A stretch of 64,000 bases of DNA from Desulfomonile tiedjei (GTDB taxonomy: Bacteria > Desulfobacterota > Desulfomonilia > Desulfomonilales > Desulfomonilaceae). The notes beneath the pieces were generated by a model that saw only the letters and a list, made by a program, of their open reading frames with translations, was not told where the DNA came from and ran no database searches. Location of the stretch: contig JACRDG010000104.1 in the NCBI GenBank assembly GCA_016218715.1, positions 85,058 to 149,057 on the forward strand, read 5' to 3'. Of the stretch, positions 27,610-36,327 are shown one piece after another. Position 1 is the stretch's first letter, and every line of letters starts with the position of its first letter. The position numbers were made by a program, and so were the translations under genes.

Positions 27610-28551
27610 ATGGAGATCGTATTTCTCGGGACCGGCGCGGCGTGGAGCCTGCCCGAGCACTCATGCGGATGCGCGATCTGCACGAAGATGACCGAGTTGG
27701 GCGAATACCGTGCCCGGACTTCGCTCCTGATCCGTAGCAGCCGGACAGTGTTGTTAGACTGTGGCCCAGATCTGGGAATCCAGATGAGAAGGAACTCCAT
27801 GGAAAAGCCCGATCTCGTGCTCTTAACCCACGAACACGGAGACCACTATCTAGGAATGGATGATTTGGTAGCCTTCCGCAGATCTGTTCCCGCGAAAGAG
27901 TGGACTCCGATTCCCGTTTACGCGAGCGAGGAAACCTGGGAAGCCGTCGAAATTCGTTTCGGGTACTTGCTCGAGGCGCTCATCGAGAAACGGATAGCCG
28001 TTCCCGGTGTGCCGCTGCCGGAAGCGAACCTGCGAATCACTCCGTTCAAGACCGACCACGGTCCCAATGCGAAAGGATCGGTCGGATACGTGCTGGAAGA
28101 GGGCGAGGGGGATGAGTCGGTCAAGTTCGTGTACACCTCCGATTTTTTGCGCGTTGAAGAGGAGACGGAATTGCTGCTTGAACCGGACGTGTTGGTCATC
28201 CAGTCCCATTGGTTCAACGAGCCCACAGTGAACCGACCGCACCTCATGAGCTTTCAACGAGCCCTTGACTTTATACGCAGGTGGCGGCCGCGGTCCGCTA
28301 CCTACCTCGTACATTTCTCCGATGGGGACCAGGTGCCGGGTGACCCGTGCAACTCGTTCCTAAAAAAATACGAACCACTCTCCCCAGTGGCGGAACCAGT
28401 CTCGGGAAGGCCGTATCCGGTCCCTCGATGTCATGAGGAGTGGCAAGCTGTGGTGGACAGGATTTGCACGGATTTCGACGTCAAGGGCCCCGTGTTGGTG
28501 GCCCGGGACGGATTGACCGTGCACCTCAACCGCGATCCTGGGCGCTCCTGA
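27610..28551 (+). CDS. PhnP-like metallo-beta-lactamase-fold hydrolase
   Basis: A 313-residue MBL-fold protein. The metal motif H74-E-H-G-D-H79 is intact and the N-terminal CGCAIC (Cys19/21/24) matches the structural zinc site of the PhnP phosphodiesterase group. The later DHGPNAKGSVGYVLE and YTSDF segments supply further metal ligands. PhnP hydrolyses cyclic phosphodiesters, but no phn genes are nearby, so a housekeeping nucleotide or RNA phosphodiesterase role is just as likely. The C-terminal 90 residues (FIRRWRPRSATYLVHFSDGD onward) extend beyond the fold. The ATG at 27610 has AGAAGGTG upstream; the GTG at 27601 lies inside that site. Confidence 0.8.
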   Translation: MEIVFLGTGAAWSLPEHSCGCAICTKMTELGEYRARTSLLIRSSRTVLLDCGPDLGIQMRRNSMEKPDLVLLTHEHGDHYLGMDDLVAFRRSVPAKEWTPIPVYASEETWEAVEIRFGYLLEALIEKRIAVPGVPLPEANLRITPFKTDHGPNAKGSVGYVLEEGEGDESVKFVYTSDFLRVEEETELLLEPDVLVIQSHWFNEPTVNRPHLMSFQRALDFIRRWRPRSATYLVHFSDGDQVPGDPCNSFLKKYEPLSPVAEPVSGRPYPVPRCHEEWQAVVDRICTDFDVKGPVLVARDGLTVHLNRDPGRS

Positions 28552-28881
28552 TCCCCTTTCGTTTTCCAACAAGTAACATCGAGGCGAAGTGTTTCAAAGA
28601 GGTTTGCCCGAGCTCACTTCCTCAAAAGCGAAGCGGTGTGGCACCGATGAGGCCGAGCAGAGGAGGAAATACCGCCCCCTTTCCTCCTGCCGCAAAGCGT
28701 GGCATACTGTCGTTGCGGGACCGCGGAGCGCAGGCAGATAAGCCTCGGCGTGATCTCCACCGTGGCTTAGGATTCTGCGACCCGTTATAAAGCGCTGCAC
28801 CATGACCGGTAAGGGCAGTCGTTCGCGGACGCGTGGGTCGTCTCGTTTCCCCACGAAGGTCGATGCAAATGGGAGGCACTC
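28552..28881. other. Intergenic region upstream of the CMD-family gene
   Basis: 330 bp without a recognised gene. A TATAAA at about 28785 is a possible -10 for the downstream gene, but no good -35 is placed at 16-18 bases. Confidence 0.35.
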
Positions 28882-29283
28882 ATGGATGAAGATCTCAAGT
28901 CCAAGACGGAAAGAACCGCGAAACTCTACTTTGGAGACTACACCGAGGAAAGGCCCTTTGACCTCTGGCGTTCGTTTGACAAGGGTTTGGCCAGGGACTT
29001 TTCTCTATTCATAACCGGACAGGTGTACGCGCGGGAAAAGATTCCGCATCCAACGCGCCAGCTGGTTACGGTCGCCGCCCTGACGGTGCTGGGAAGGACG
29101 GAAGAGCTCAAGCTCCACATCTACGCTGCTCTCAACGTGGGATGCAACCCCCGAGAAGTGGCTGAGGTAATTTTCCAGTGTGGCATCTACGGGGGAATGC
29201 CCATAGTCAATCAAGCCTTGAAAGTACTCAGAGAAGTGCTTCAAGAAAAAGGACGCTGGCCGCTTGGCGAGCAGGAGGAATAA
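28882..29283 (+). CDS. Carboxymuconolactone decarboxylase-family protein
   Basis: A 133-residue all-helical protein of the CMD/AhpD superfamily. The core is HPTRQLVTVAALTVLGRTEELKLHIYAALNVG followed by PREVAEVIFQCGIYGGMPIVNQAL. It lacks the CXXC of AhpD peroxiredoxin-like members, so it is nearer to the PcaC-type branch, whose members in anaerobes mostly have no known substrate. It stands alone. Confidence 0.8.
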   Translation: MDEDLKSKTERTAKLYFGDYTEERPFDLWRSFDKGLARDFSLFITGQVYAREKIPHPTRQLVTVAALTVLGRTEELKLHIYAALNVGCNPREVAEVIFQCGIYGGMPIVNQALKVLREVLQEKGRWPLGEQEE

Positions 29284-29555
29284 CTGTTCCCACTGCTCTG
29301 CTCCCCACTGCCGCCCCGTTCCGGTGACGAGGCGTGCGCGCAAAGGAGGACCGGCTGAGGGCAACCCCCGCAGCTGTCAAGAATCGGGAGGACGCGAGCT
29401 CGTCCGCGGTTTTCGGCTCACGCAAGGCTGCTCCACCAGGGATTGGCAGGGCGCTGGCGGGACTTGCATCCCCGAGACCGGCTGCGTCTCGGAACAACGT
29501 TTCGAGTGGTAGTGACTTCCAGGAAAGAATCGACCCGAACGTCGCAGCAGGAGCC
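29284..29555. other. Intergenic region between CMD and zinc-ribbon genes
   Basis: 272 bp between convergent genes. GC-rich, with no terminator stem or RNA structure that I could support. Confidence 0.35.
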
Positions 29556-29819
29556 TCAGTCGTCGAGGGTGAATTCGAAGTCGTCTCCCACGGAGTCGAG
29601 ATCGAGTTCAGCTTCCTCGTGCTTGGCTGCCGCCGGAGCGGCCTTCACCGCGGACTTTGCGACATCGGACGCTCCGGTAAAGAAACCCTCCAGACCGACT
29701 TCCGGCGGAAGATAGAAGATCCCGAGGCGACTGCGGACCTGCGCGAGGTCCTTGTTGCAAGCCGGACAGGCGACGTTGTAATCGAAGCTCACGTAACCGC
29801 ATTTCTCACATTTCACCAT
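29556..29819 (-). CDS. Small zinc-ribbon protein with acidic tail
   Basis: An 87-residue protein. Residues 1-25 make a zinc ribbon (CEKCGYVSFDYN then CPACNKDL). The middle (YLPPEVGLEGFFTG) is followed by an Ala-rich stretch and an acidic end (EEAELDLDSVGDDFEFTLDD). GGAGG sits just before the ATG at 29819. Proteins of this layout are common in Desulfobacterota and are of unknown function; a role as an adaptor for membrane or signalling proteins is guesswork. Confidence 0.75.
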   Translation of the reverse strand: MVKCEKCGYVSFDYNVACPACNKDLAQVRSRLGIFYLPPEVGLEGFFTGASDVAKSAVKAAPAAAKHEEAELDLDSVGDDFEFTLDD

Positions 29820-29860
29820 GCACCTCCAGGGATGCCGAACGGTTTTAACTAGATGAGACC

Positions 29861-29889
29861 ATACTACCATGAAATACTTGATAAATCAA
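29861..29889 (-). promoter_or_regulatory. Candidate promoter of the zinc-ribbon gene with overlapping palindrome
   Basis: On the minus strand TTGATT and TAGTAT are spaced by 17 bases (four of six matches each). The -35 overlaps a perfect palindrome CTTGAT-AA-ATCAAG at 29878-29891, which has the size of a repressor operator. The same palindrome is only 13 bases upstream of the divergent M48 gene start, so one regulator could control both. Confidence 0.45.
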
Positions 29890-29903
29890 GCAATGGGGTT
29901 GGC

Positions 29904-30740
29904 ATGAGGAGCGAACCCCGTTGGGTGAGCACGTTGTGGAGGTCCCTTCCTCTGGTAGTGCTCGCCATGATAAGTGCTTGTGCGACGGTCCCTCATACGG
30001 GCCGCAATCAGTTCAACATGGTTTCCGACGCGCAGCTCAATGAGCTCGCGCTAAAAGTATTCGACGAGATAGGCTCTAAGGAACCCGCCAGTACAGACAA
30101 GCGCCTTGGAGAAATCGTCAAACGCGTGGTGGATCGCGTGAGCAAGGCGGCCGAAAGTCTCGATGGTCCTGCCTTCAAATGGGATATCCGGGTGATCGAC
30201 AAGGACATACCCAACGCGTTTTGCCTTCCCGGAGGAAAGATAGTGGTCTATTCCGGGATCGTTCCGTACGCGAAGAATGAAGCCGGACTGGCCGCGGTGG
30301 TGGCCCACGAGGTCGCCCATGCTGTGGCACGGCACGGCGGGGAACGCCTGAGCCAGAAACTTGCGCTTCGAGGGGCGATAACCGCCGGCGGAGAGGTTTT
30401 GAAGGGAAAGGACGGGAAACTCGACCCCAAGGTACAAATGGCTTTGGGCGCGCTGGGCATGGGTGCTACCATCGGCGTCGTGCTCCCTTACAGCCGTCTC
30501 CATGAACTGGAAGCGGATCGCATTGGACAGATATACCTGGCCAAGGCCGGTTACGATCCCGCGACTGCAATTGACCTGTGGGATCGGATGTCCAAGATCA
30601 AGAAACCTCCCATACCGGTGTGGCTCTCGACACACCCCGCGGATGAGGAGCGAGTCGAGAAGCTGAGAGAATCCCTGCCGGAAACGCAGAAGTACTATGA
30701 CGCCGCGACGGCAAAATACGGAAGGGGCGTGCCCCTGTAA
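29904..30740 (+). CDS. M48-family zinc metalloprotease lipoprotein
   Basis: A 278-residue exported protease. The signal ends in a lipobox (I-S-A-C, Cys26), so it is probably lipid-anchored facing the periplasm. The catalytic zinc site is H135-E-V-A-H139 in VVAHEVAHAVARHGG, with the third ligand in LHELEADRIGQIYLAKAGYD. The layout matches the LoiP/YcaL type of outer-membrane quality-control proteases, with no transmembrane HtpX-like region. The ATG at 29904 is preferred to an upstream in-frame ATG at 29853 because it gives a proper signal peptide. Confidence 0.9.
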   Translation: MRSEPRWVSTLWRSLPLVVLAMISACATVPHTGRNQFNMVSDAQLNELALKVFDEIGSKEPASTDKRLGEIVKRVVDRVSKAAESLDGPAFKWDIRVIDKDIPNAFCLPGGKIVVYSGIVPYAKNEAGLAAVVAHEVAHAVARHGGERLSQKLALRGAITAGGEVLKGKDGKLDPKVQMALGALGMGATIGVVLPYSRLHELEADRIGQIYLAKAGYDPATAIDLWDRMSKIKKPPIPVWLSTHPADEERVEKLRESLPETQKYYDAATAKYGRGVPL

Positions 30741-30838
30741 CTGCGCGGTGGCAGCCGGAAGCACCTCGATTGGCCGAAACCCGCGGTCGAGATCCTGCGG
30801 CACCCGAAACGGGACGCTTTAAGTGGGGGTGGAAAATA

Positions 30839-31426
30839 ATGACAAATAATTCAGAGGAGATAAGGGCTTTTGTCGCTATTGAGCTTCCGGAATCCGTGAA
30901 GTCGTTTCTTGGAAGGATCGCAGGCGGGCTTGAGCGGTGCCGGGCTGACGTGAAATGGGTGAAATCCACAGGCATGCACCTCACGTTGAAGTTCCTCGGT
31001 TCGGTCCGTACCGAACTGCTTCCGGCCATCCGTGAAGAACTCGAGCCGGCCTTCGGGTCTCAAGGGAAGATAGAGCTGGAGGTCCGGGGACTGGGCGCGT
31101 TTCCCGGTCTGGGGAGACCACGGGTCATATGGACCGGCCTGAACGATCTGTCGGGCAGGTTGGCCGCGCTGGCCGCGGAGGTGGACCGGCGCACGGAATC
31201 GCTCGGATTTCCTCGAGAAAAGCGCGCATTCAGCGCTCATTTGACATTGGGCCGCATTCGGTCCAATACCGCACGAGACCGAGAGCTCGCCGAAGCGGTT
31301 CGCCAGAAGATGGACCTCTCTGGGCCCACTTTTGTCGCTGACCACGCTGTCCTCTTTCAAAGCGTGCTGAAACCATCGGGGGCGGAATACTCTCCCGTCT
31401 TTCGCTTCGATTTCTCGCAGCGCTGA
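30839..31426 (+). CDS. thpR: RNA 2',3'-cyclic phosphodiesterase ThpR (2'-5' RNA ligase family)
   Basis: A 195-residue 2H-phosphoesterase. Both catalytic HXTX motifs are present: HLTLKFLG near residue 45 and HLTLGRI near residue 130. ThpR opens 2',3'-cyclic phosphates on RNA and can join 2'-5' linkages in reverse. It begins with RAFVAIELPESVKSFL, typical of the family. The ATG at 30839 lies behind GGTGG; a longer frame adds 23 residues with no similarity to the family. Confidence 0.92.
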   Translation: MTNNSEEIRAFVAIELPESVKSFLGRIAGGLERCRADVKWVKSTGMHLTLKFLGSVRTELLPAIREELEPAFGSQGKIELEVRGLGAFPGLGRPRVIWTGLNDLSGRLAALAAEVDRRTESLGFPREKRAFSAHLTLGRIRSNTARDRELAEAVRQKMDLSGPTFVADHAVLFQSVLKPSGAEYSPVFRFDFSQR

Positions 31427-31559
31427 GAGACGCTGCCCGATCTTCCCCGAGTTGTTGAAGGCCCGCAGTCGACGGCAGTTGACACTTCCGCAACCGCACA
31501 GGAGTCCTCCGTGGCGACTGTCGGGAATTCGGCCTCTCCAGGAGCGTGGCTCCCATACC

Positions 31560-32495
31560 ATGAAACCCAGTCTCGTCCCCGTCGCTTGCCTCGTCTTACT
31601 GGCGATCCTCTCCTTCGGACCGGCAGCATGGCGGCCTGATTTCGCTCTGGCCCAGGAGGCGCCGAAGGCCACCACAGAGGCACAGGCCCCGCAAGCGCCG
31701 AAACCCGAGGAGGGGAGGGCTGACCCTCCCCCTCGTACGCCTGCAAGAGAGGAGGTCGAGGCGATCGTGCTGGATGGGGATCTGGTGGCTGGTCCGCGGT
31801 CTCTCCCCGCACCGAACGACCCATGTTTGCCCTCGCTGTATCGAGATTGGCACGAAGCTGCCCTGGATTGCAAAGGGGAAGCTCAGGAAAGAGGATTTGC
31901 CCGGCTGAGGATCGTGCTCGATCGTTCTGTATTTCGCATGAGCGTCGAAGGTCTCAGGAAAGATGGAGAAGCCGAGCTAATCTATGAAAGCCCGATCGGT
32001 ATTGGCGATCTCCACACTCCCACTCCCGAGGGGGATTACCTGATCAACCACATCTATCCATACCCGGACGTTCTCTATTTCAGTGAGGCGGGAGACAGGA
32101 TTTCAGGCCTGTACAAAGGCTTCTTCGCTCCACTCCTCGTATGCGACGATTCGGGCGATTGCCGACGGCACCGAGACCTCGGCATGCACGGTTTCGATGT
32201 TTCCGCGTTTCCCGACTCCCGTGCGGTGCGGCACGAGAGCGAGGGTCCCGTTTCCGCCGGATGCATCAGGATTCCCGATCCTTGCGCATTCAAGGCTACC
32301 CTCATTCGACTGGTGGGGGTGGGGCCTCTCAGGAGGAACGACAGAGGATCGTATCACTGGCTGGACAAGCCAGTGAAGGTGGTCGTCAGGGGCGATTATC
32401 CAGGCACAGGGTCCACGCTGGCATCCATCGTCGAAGAGGGCCTGATTCAGGTTCACAACGGACTCAAGGGCCTGTTGGGCATCTTCGGACCCTAG
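31560..32495 (+). CDS. Exported L,D-transpeptidase (YkuD domain)
   Basis: A 311-residue protein with a signal peptide (VPVACLVLLAILSFGPAA), a Pro/Ala/Glu-rich linker to about residue 75, and a YkuD catalytic domain. The active-site Cys is in VSAGCIRIPD, preceded by the conserved His in LGMHGFDVS. YkuD enzymes make 3-3 crosslinks in peptidoglycan or attach lipoproteins to it. The catalytic domain holds inserted segments around CDDSGDCRRHRD compared with minimal family members. Confidence 0.82.
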   Translation: MKPSLVPVACLVLLAILSFGPAAWRPDFALAQEAPKATTEAQAPQAPKPEEGRADPPPRTPAREEVEAIVLDGDLVAGPRSLPAPNDPCLPSLYRDWHEAALDCKGEAQERGFARLRIVLDRSVFRMSVEGLRKDGEAELIYESPIGIGDLHTPTPEGDYLINHIYPYPDVLYFSEAGDRISGLYKGFFAPLLVCDDSGDCRRHRDLGMHGFDVSAFPDSRAVRHESEGPVSAGCIRIPDPCAFKATLIRLVGVGPLRRNDRGSYHWLDKPVKVVVRGDYPGTGSTLASIVEEGLIQVHNGLKGLLGIFGP

Positions 32496-32695
32496 GGGCC
32501 TGTCGCGTACCCCAAAATCATCATTGATCGTGCTACTCAGATGAAATCGGCAGTGTCGTCTGGACAAACGGCGGCTCCTAGAAAGTCTGACAGACTAATG
32601 GCTTGGCCCGGTTGCCCCTTCCCAAAACGCTGCAAATAAACCGGCATCGTAGCACATTGTCGGGAAAACATTGCGTTACGCAACAGCCCCCTCGG

Positions 32696-32785
32696 TCACG
32701 GATAAACCCCGGCGAGCCACCTCAAGAAGAAGATGCTCCCGATCAGAAAGAGGGCCATCACAATCCGCGAAATACACTCTCGCAT
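32696..32785 (-). CDS. Candidate 29-residue single-pass membrane peptide
   Basis: A very short frame with a good start: GGGAG lies seven bases before the ATG. The peptide begins MRECISRI, continues with a hydrophobic run (VMALFLIGSIFFLRWLAGV) and ends in YP. The run is long enough to cross the membrane. It stands in a 936-bp gap between convergent genes, with no partner. Chance occurrence cannot be excluded. Confidence 0.35.
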   Translation of the reverse strand: MRECISRIVMALFLIGSIFFLRWLAGVYP

Positions 32786-33431
32786 GACCTGACTCCCGAG
32801 TTCTCATTGCGTGATGACGCACCGCCGGGCGCTGCGCGTTGGCTCGTTCGCATGAGACCATACCTAACACTCAATAACGCAAGGGACAAGATCCGGTGAA
32901 GAGAGACCCGGCTCCAGGAACCAAACGCGCCGGTAGCGGCCCCGATTGGAGCCGCTACCGACTGAGATGAAAAAGTGGGCCTGAAGAAAAAGCCCTATGA
33001 TGGAAATGACCTCTAATCCCTGGGTGGGGGGGTTATGGGGGAGGGAGGGTGTCCATCCAGGTAGAGGTCGAAATCGAGGGCCATCAGCATTTGCCGAATG
33101 GCGCCTCACGGTTTGAGAATATAAGGGAAGGCGGCCTGAAAGTCAAGAAAATACTTTAAGAAAGATATCTAATTAACTAATAACATGACATTATTTAGCG
33201 AATAGTAGGTTTTTCTTTCGTTCTGCTCATCCAGACTGATCGGGCAACTACCTAACAAAACTCCACTATTTTCGCGGGCGTCCAGGGTCCAGTCCGCGAT
33301 CGGCAACCACATTTCGCGAAATCGGAGGGCCGAGGGTTCGGGAACAGGCAATTCGCGGCCATCAGGGCGCGTTTACCGCGCCGCGCAGACCGGTTTTTCC
33401 TTGAAAACAGGGGGCCATCGGTTGAGCTTCA
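32786..33431. other. Long intergenic region with G-rich tract and AT-rich segment
   Basis: This stretch between the L,D-transpeptidase and the Nramp-type gene holds a G-run array at 33022-33049 (five G-tracts of three to seven separated by one to four bases), able to form a G-quadruplex, and an unusually AT-rich stretch at about 33145-33200. No gene is recognised; short minus-strand frames here show no family features. Confidence 0.45.
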
Positions 33432-34721
33432 TCAGGGGGTGGCCTGACCGGCCAGGGTGAAACCTATCATGCAGAGGCTGAGCCCAACGAGCAGCGCGAC
33501 CGCGATCCAGGAGATGAGATTGAGAACAGGCCCATTGGTATGGCCCTTCATGACGGTCGGGTCGTTGGTCAGGAAGATCATGAACACGAGCACCACTGGG
33601 AGCACCAGGCCGTTTGCCACCTGGGAGATGAACATGATGGGGACGAGCGGGATGCCCGGCATGAGGATGATCAGTGCGGAAAAGACCACAATGAAGCAGT
33701 AGAGACCGTAGAACTGCGGCGCCTGGGAGAATTTCTGATCAAGGCTCGACTCCCATCCGAAGGCTTCACAGACGGTGTACGCGGTTGAAAGCGGTAGGAT
33801 GGAAGCGGCGAAGACCGACGCGTTCAAGAGCCCGATCGCGAACAACCACGTGCAATAGTCCCCCGCCAATGGCCGCAATGCCAGGGCCGCGTCCTGTGCG
33901 GTCTCGATCTTGATGCCGGCCTTGAACAGCGTGGCCGCGCAGGCCAGGATGATGAAGAACGCCACGATGTTGACGACCACCGACCCCGCGATCACATCGG
34001 TCCGGGCAGCCTTGAGGTCCTTGATCCCCAATCCTTTGTCCACCATGGACGCCTGGAGATAGAACATCATCCAGGGTGCGATGGTGGTTCCCACCAGACC
34101 GACGAGCATCACGAGGAAACTCGTCTCAAACTTGACGGTCGGTTTGGCCACGGACGCGATCACCTCGGTCCATTCCGGCTGGACCAGAAATCCGGCAACC
34201 ACGTACGCGAGATAGAACAGACAAGCCGTGAGAAACCACTTCTCAACCGACTCGTAACTCCCCTTGACCACGAGCCACAGCAGGAAGAGTATGCTCACCG
34301 GGACGGAGATGTAACGTGAAACGCCGAAAATCTCCAGTGCTGCGGCTATGCCCGCGAATTCAGCGAGACAGTTGCCGAGGTTGTTGAGGATCAACAGGAT
34401 CATCGTGTAGAACGCGAGCCTGACGCCGTAGCGTTCCCGTATCAGGTCGGACAGCCCCTTGCCGGAGACTACGGCCATCCTTGCGCCCATTTCCTGAATG
34501 ATTATGAGGAGAATGGTAATCGGTATCAGGGTCCAGAGCATGCTGAACCCAAAGCCGGCACCTGCGAGCGAATAGGTGGCTATACCACCCGCATCGTTGT
34601 CCACATTGGAGGTGATGATCCCTGGCCCCATGAGGACGAGGAAGGCCAGCAACGAGCGCCACCGCATCTTGAAAAAACCGATGTTTGGCTTCGCTGTTGG
34701 CTTGTCTGCTCGTTCTGTCAT
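33432..34721 (-). CDS. Nramp-family divalent metal transporter with non-canonical metal site
   Basis: A 429-residue membrane protein with about 11 helices and clear Nramp layout. In helix 1 the usual DPGN reads D43-A-G-G46 (VDNDAGGIATYS), and in helix 6 the usual MPH reads A215-P-W217 (TTIAPWMMFYLQAS). So the binding Asp is kept, while the Asn, the soft-ligand Met and the His are gone. Loss of Met is the feature that separates the Mg2+-transporting Nramp relatives (NRMT) from Mn2+/Fe2+ carriers. It is 19 bp downstream of a soluble MgtE-N/CBS protein on the same strand, which supports Mg2+ as cargo. Confidence 0.85.
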   Translation of the reverse strand: MTERADKPTAKPNIGFFKMRWRSLLAFLVLMGPGIITSNVDNDAGGIATYSLAGAGFGFSMLWTLIPITILLIIIQEMGARMAVVSGKGLSDLIRERYGVRLAFYTMILLILNNLGNCLAEFAGIAAALEIFGVSRYISVPVSILFLLWLVVKGSYESVEKWFLTACLFYLAYVVAGFLVQPEWTEVIASVAKPTVKFETSFLVMLVGLVGTTIAPWMMFYLQASMVDKGLGIKDLKAARTDVIAGSVVVNIVAFFIILACAATLFKAGIKIETAQDAALALRPLAGDYCTWLFAIGLLNASVFAASILPLSTAYTVCEAFGWESSLDQKFSQAPQFYGLYCFIVVFSALIILMPGIPLVPIMFISQVANGLVLPVVLVFMIFLTNDPTVMKGHTNGPVLNLISWIAVALLVGLSLCMIGFTLAGQATP

Positions 34722-34740
34722 GTACGGATGCTCCGCTGTG

Positions 34741-36030
34741 CTATCTTCCCAGGTGGGGTGCGAGTATTTCCATGAGGGCCTTGAACCTTACCACCCCGTG
34801 TATGCGATTGTCTTCATCCAGGACGGGGATCGCACGAAATCCGTACTTGGCAAAGAGGTCGGCCACGTGGCTCGCGTCGTCATCAAGTTGTGTACTGATG
34901 ACGCGCGTGGTCATAATTCTTTCCAGCGGGGTGAATATCTCATGCGAGAGGAGTTCTCGCAGGTTTATTACGCCGAGGAGCCGTGTCTGTTCATCCACCA
35001 CATAGATGTAGTAAATCACGTCGATTTCGTCCGCATTCTGCTTGATGTACGCCAGCGCGTCCACAATCGTCTCATCCGGCCGTAACGCGACGAATTCGGT
35101 GGTCATGAGGCCGCCTGCCTTGTCCTCTTCGTGGGCCAGCAGCCCTTTGACCTCTTCCTCGTAGTCCGGGTCCAGTTCCTTGAAAATTCCTGATGCCGTC
35201 TCTGCCGGAAGGTCTGCGATGAGGTCAGCGGCTTCGTCAGGGGACATCTCTTCGATGATATCCGCGGCCTTTTCCGGTTCCAGGCCTCTCATGATGGAAA
35301 CCTGAACCTTTGGGTCCATTTCTTCTAGTGCGTCGGCCAGGACCTCACTCTTGAGAGACTCCACGACCGCGGCTCGCTCATTGACATCCATATCTTCGAT
35401 GATGTCCGCGAGGTCAGCGGGGTGCAACTCGGACATTTTGCTCTGAGGTATCTGCAGCCGGAGACGGTCCGGATCGGCCAGCGGCTGTGCATAGTTCCAG
35501 GCAATCAGCCTTTCCTTGAGCGTGTAATCGAAGAACCACTCGCAGAAACGAACGACCGGACCCTCGAATCCGAGCCGCCTCAACAGCCCGCGGAAACCGA
35601 CGTCCAGTTGAACCAGTTTAAGCTTGCCGTCGGAGCGGACAAAGTGAAGATCGTTGACTCGTTCGACCTTCGCTCCGTTGATGTCAACAATCTGCTTGTC
35701 CAGGAGGAAGTCCTTGAGGAGAATGTGGGAAGAAGGACGCGACTCCCGGGCCGGAACGTGGGTCGATGCGGTGTCCGGATTGAGAACGATCTCGGAAGGG
35801 AGGATCGATTGGACTTGGCTCCACGCCACACACCAGCGTTCCTTGCTCCACCGATGCCGGTACACGAGGTTCACCACCTCAGGAAGGGGCAGATCCAGAT
35901 CCACCATCAGATCCACGACCTTTCCCAACACCTGCCGCGAAGAAGCACGCACTTTCAATCCAAGGAGTGCGCTAAAGGAATGAAACCCATGACGCGGGTG
36001 TGCCACCGATATCCGGTCTGAAACCGCCAT
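34741..36030 (-). CDS. Soluble MgtE-N / CBS-pair protein with PRC-barrel-like N-terminus
   Basis: A 429-residue cytoplasmic protein. Residues about 20-160 hold two PRC-barrel-like segments (LGKVVDLMVDLD; VERVNDLHFVRSDGKLKLVQLDVG). Then comes an MgtE-type helical superhelix (HPADLADIIEDMDVNERAAV, LEEMDPKVQVSIMRGL, EMSPDEAADLIADLP), then two CBS domains (MTTEFVALRPDETIVDALAYI; MTTRVISTQLDDDASHVADLF). In MgtE these N-terminal parts sense Mg2+ and gate the channel, but no membrane domain follows here. The next gene, 19 bp on, is the Nramp-type transporter, so this is probably its Mg2+-sensing regulatory subunit. Confidence 0.83.
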   Translation of the reverse strand: MAVSDRISVAHPRHGFHSFSALLGLKVRASSRQVLGKVVDLMVDLDLPLPEVVNLVYRHRWSKERWCVAWSQVQSILPSEIVLNPDTASTHVPARESRPSSHILLKDFLLDKQIVDINGAKVERVNDLHFVRSDGKLKLVQLDVGFRGLLRRLGFEGPVVRFCEWFFDYTLKERLIAWNYAQPLADPDRLRLQIPQSKMSELHPADLADIIEDMDVNERAAVVESLKSEVLADALEEMDPKVQVSIMRGLEPEKAADIIEEMSPDEAADLIADLPAETASGIFKELDPDYEEEVKGLLAHEEDKAGGLMTTEFVALRPDETIVDALAYIKQNADEIDVIYYIYVVDEQTRLLGVINLRELLSHEIFTPLERIMTTRVISTQLDDDASHVADLFAKYGFRAIPVLDEDNRIHGVVRFKALMEILAPHLGR

Positions 36031-36260
36031 CGCCGCCTCGATCCATTCTGCCTGAGAATCTGCGGATTATAACGCCAAGACCGCCTCATGGAAAGGACAA
36101 GTTCGCCGCAGCAACCAATGCTCACGAGAATATAATGATCCGCGATGATCGTGGACAACAGGAGAGATCATGTGTGAATTGACCGACTCTGTGCTCTGTC
36201 CAGCCGCTTACGCCACGCACCGTTCGGTCAACCGCGTTATCGCGCGAGGTATGATTTCGG

Positions 36261-36288
36261 TTGAGCCTGGAAGAATTTGAGGCATAAT
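36261..36288 (+). promoter_or_regulatory. Candidate promoter of the ACT/clpS-like genes
   Basis: TTGAGC and CATAAT (five of six matches) with 16-base spacing. The predicted leader of about 30 bases contains the AGGAG that serves the ATG at 36328. Confidence 0.5.
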
Positions 36289-36327
36289 AGAGAACTGTCC
36301 CCGAAGAGAATCCTCAGGAGATAGGCG

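Noticed and set aside
29284..29555. Possible structured RNA (riboswitch or RNase P-like) in a GC-rich gap
   Set aside because: GGGCAACCCCCGCAG looked suggestive, but none of the conserved core elements of a cobalamin riboswitch or RNase P RNA could be placed.
32356..32373. A second copy of the CACTG...GGACAAGCC hairpin found after pckG
   Set aside because: It lies inside the L,D-transpeptidase coding sequence (HWLDKP) and its stem is shorter; likely chance.
36031..36327. Mg2+ riboswitch (M-box) upstream of the MgtE-N/CBS gene
   Set aside because: Context suggested it, but only a lone minus-strand TATAAT at 36066-36071 was found and no M-box consensus or terminator/antiterminator stems.
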